Positions 6,378-7,802 of a stretch of DNA of 7,802 nt are shown here, in pieces. Within the stretch, counting starts at the first letter, position 1. The number at the start of each line of letters is the position of its first letter. Both the position numbers and the translations under genes were made by a program. The notes under the pieces were generated by a model. It had not been told where the DNA came from. It searched no databases and worked only from the letters and a program-made list of their open reading frames with translations. Origin of the DNA: Bacillota bacterium. GTDB lineage: Bacteria; Bacillota; Clostridia; Acetivibrionales; DSM-1351. The stretch lies in contig JAEYNI010000270.1 of assembly GCA_023412635.1 (NCBI GenBank), positions 1 to 7,802 of the forward strand, written 5' to 3'.

Positions 6378-6385
6378 GGAGGTGA
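6378..6385 (+). promoter_or_regulatory. Ribosome binding site setting the GTG start of ypeB
   Basis: GGAGGTGA, a near-perfect anti-16S match, ends six bases before GTG at 6392. It begins four bases after the sleB stop. The later GGAGG at 6394-6398 lies inside the gene and has no suitable start at proper spacing in this frame. Confidence 0.75.
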
Positions 6386-6391
6386 GCAAAA

Positions 6392-7802
6392 GTGGAGGAA
6401 AATGAATACAAAAGCTTGAACGACAGGAATGACGGTTGGAGGAGAAGAAAACGCATGCCCTGGGCTGTACCTGTTGCTATTGTCGCTGTTTTGGCATTGG
6501 CGGGGGTCTCAATCTGGAGTTATTATCAAAACCGTCAGCTTAATGATATGAAAATTATGATGGGAAATCAGTACAGCAGAGCATTTATGGACCTTAATGA
6601 GTATGTTGACAATCTTGAGGTACTGCTTGCTAAGTCAATGGTTACATCCACACCTAAAGGGACTTCAACAATGCTTGAAGAAGTATGGAGACAGTCTAAT
6701 CTTGCCCAGACAAATATGGGCCAACTGCCGGTTGCTCCTCCCATACTTGAGAAGACGTCTAACTTTCTTACACAGGTTGGAGATATGGCCTATGCATATA
6801 ATACAAAAACCATGAATGGACTTCCTTTAAGTGATAATGAATACTCAATGCTTGAAAAAATGCATGGCTATTCGCAGTCACTTCAAAAAAGCCTCCATGG
6901 TATTGAGGAGCAAATTAACAGCGGTAAAATGTCCTGGGGTACAACCGGAGGAACAAGACAGCTTAAAAACCTGGGTTCAAATAATGTCCAGTCAACACAG
7001 TTAAATAATGTGGATAAAAACTTTCAGGAATATCCTTCAATGATTTATGACGGACCATATTCGGACCATATGACAAGGGTTAAGCCTATTGGATTGAAGG
7101 ATAAAACAGTCAGTGTTGCAGAAGCAGAACAAATTGTAAGAAAGATAATAGGAAATGATAAGATCAAGAGTGTAACAAGACTCGAAAATAATAAGGAAGA
7201 TAGCATAGATACCTATCGTTTCAAGGTAAATTACAATAACTCTGATAATGATGGCAGTGCTGAAGTCGATATTACTCAAAAGGGTGGACAGATTTATTGG
7301 ATGCTGAGAAACAGAAGTGTAGATGGTGTAAAGCTTTCTATGGATGAAGCAATAAAGGCCGCTCAGGCTTATCTAAAGAAAAATGGATTTGCCAGCATGA
7401 AAGATACCTACTATTTGAAAACAGATGGTATTGCCACAATATGCTTTGCCTATGAACAAGAGGGAGTAACTGTATACCCTGATCTTGTAAAGGTTAAAGT
7501 AGCACTGGATAATGGAGAAATAATGGGAATAGAGTCAAAGGGATATTTATATAATCACAAAAAAAGGGATATACCTAATACATCTCTTACCCTTAAACAG
7601 GCAAGAAGTAAAATAAACAGTAAGCTTAAAATTGAAAAAGAGGGAAGAGCAATAATTCCTACTGACTTCAAGACCGAAAAATACTGTTATGAATTCCAAG
7701 GGACTTTGAACGATCAGAAGTATCTATTGTATATCAATGCAGTAACAGGAGTTGAAGAAGATATCTTATTACTTGTAAGTACAGACGAGGGTACTTTGAC
7801 AA
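6392..7802 (+). CDS. ypeB: Germination protein YpeB, SleB partner (3' end cut by the window)
   Basis: An open frame of 470 codons runs from GTG at 6392 to the window edge without a stop. A basic N-terminal stretch (RRRKR, 17-21) precedes one transmembrane helix (about 24-45); the rest is predicted outside the membrane. Residues 46-235 are mainly helical and of unknown fold. The C-terminal part holds three PepSY-like repeats beginning near V240 (VSVAEAEQIV), L315 (LSMDEAIKAA) and S398 (SLTLKQARSK), the arrangement seen in YpeB. The last residues, STDEGTLT, match the usual YpeB end, so only one or two codons are probably missing; Bacillus YpeB is about 450 residues. In Bacillus, YpeB and SleB need each other for stable incorporation into the spore, and YpeB is broken down during germination. 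Here it is 18 nt downstream of sleB with its own strong ribosome binding site, so it is co-transcribed. Confidence 0.92.
   Translation, partial: MEENEYKSLNDRNDGWRRRKRMPWAVPVAIVAVLALAGVSIWSYYQNRQLNDMKIMMGNQYSRAFMDLNEYVDNLEVLLAKSMVTSTPKGTSTMLEEVWRQSNLAQTNMGQLPVAPPILEKTSNFLTQVGDMAYAYNTKTMNGLPLSDNEYSMLEKMHGYSQSLQKSLHGIEEQINSGKMSWGTTGGTRQLKNLGSNNVQSTQLNNVDKNFQEYPSMIYDGPYSDHMTRVKPIGLKDKTVSVAEAEQIVRKIIGNDKIKSVTRLENNKEDSIDTYRFKVNYNNSDNDGSAEVDITQKGGQIYWMLRNRSVDGVKLSMDEAIKAAQAYLKKNGFASMKDTYYLKTDGIATICFAYEQEGVTVYPDLVKVKVALDNGEIMGIESKGYLYNHKKRDIPNTSLTLKQARSKINSKLKIEKEGRAIIPTDFKTEKYCYEFQGTLNDQKYLLYINAVTGVEEDILLLVSTDEGTLT

Noticed and set aside
6597..6815. 72-codon plus-strand open frame inside ypeB
   Set aside because: It lies in another frame of the well-supported ypeB gene, with no ribosome binding site and no recognisable product.

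Overview
The window is AT-rich with Gram-positive style ribosome binding sites (GGAGG-type), two spore-germination genes and protein families typical of anaerobic Firmicutes. It most resembles a mesophilic, spore-forming clostridium of the Ruminiclostridium / cellulolytic Clostridium type. That assignment is an inference from gene families and sequence style, not from a database match. I see six protein-coding genes and no RNA genes, CRISPR arrays or complete mobile elements.

Left part (36-3298, + strand): a two-gene operon encoding an SbcD/Mre11/YhaO-like metallophosphoesterase and an SbcC/Rad50/YhaN-like ATPase, joined by an ATGA stop/start overlap. The ATPase is unusual in carrying a hydrophobic hairpin, preceded by a CxxC, at the exact middle of its coiled coil, where classical Rad50 has its zinc hook.

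Middle (3290-4305, + strand): a near-consensus sigma-A promoter (TTGACA, 17 nt, TATAGT) starts inside the last codons of the ATPase gene. It is followed by overlapping small palindromes and then a lipoprotein with two SH3-like domains and an NlpC/P60 domain. The catalytic Cys is Ser and the catalytic His is Asp, so this looks like a pseudoenzyme that binds wall rather than cutting it. It converges, with only 24 nt between, on a minus-strand glycosyltransferase of the MGDG-synthase/UgtP/MurG-like family (4330-5442).

Right part (5443-7802): a 235-nt divergent intergenic region contains a candidate forespore (sigma-G type) promoter and a small hairpin. It is followed by the sleB-ypeB operon: a spore cortex lytic enzyme and its membrane partner, the latter cut by the window edge within a residue or so of its expected end. 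Four of the six genes (lipoprotein, glycosyltransferase, sleB, ypeB) concern the cell envelope or spore wall. The other two form a DNA-processing complex that may be membrane-associated. The clearest departures from textbook families are the dead-looking NlpC/P60 lipoprotein and the membrane-hairpin SbcC-like ATPase.
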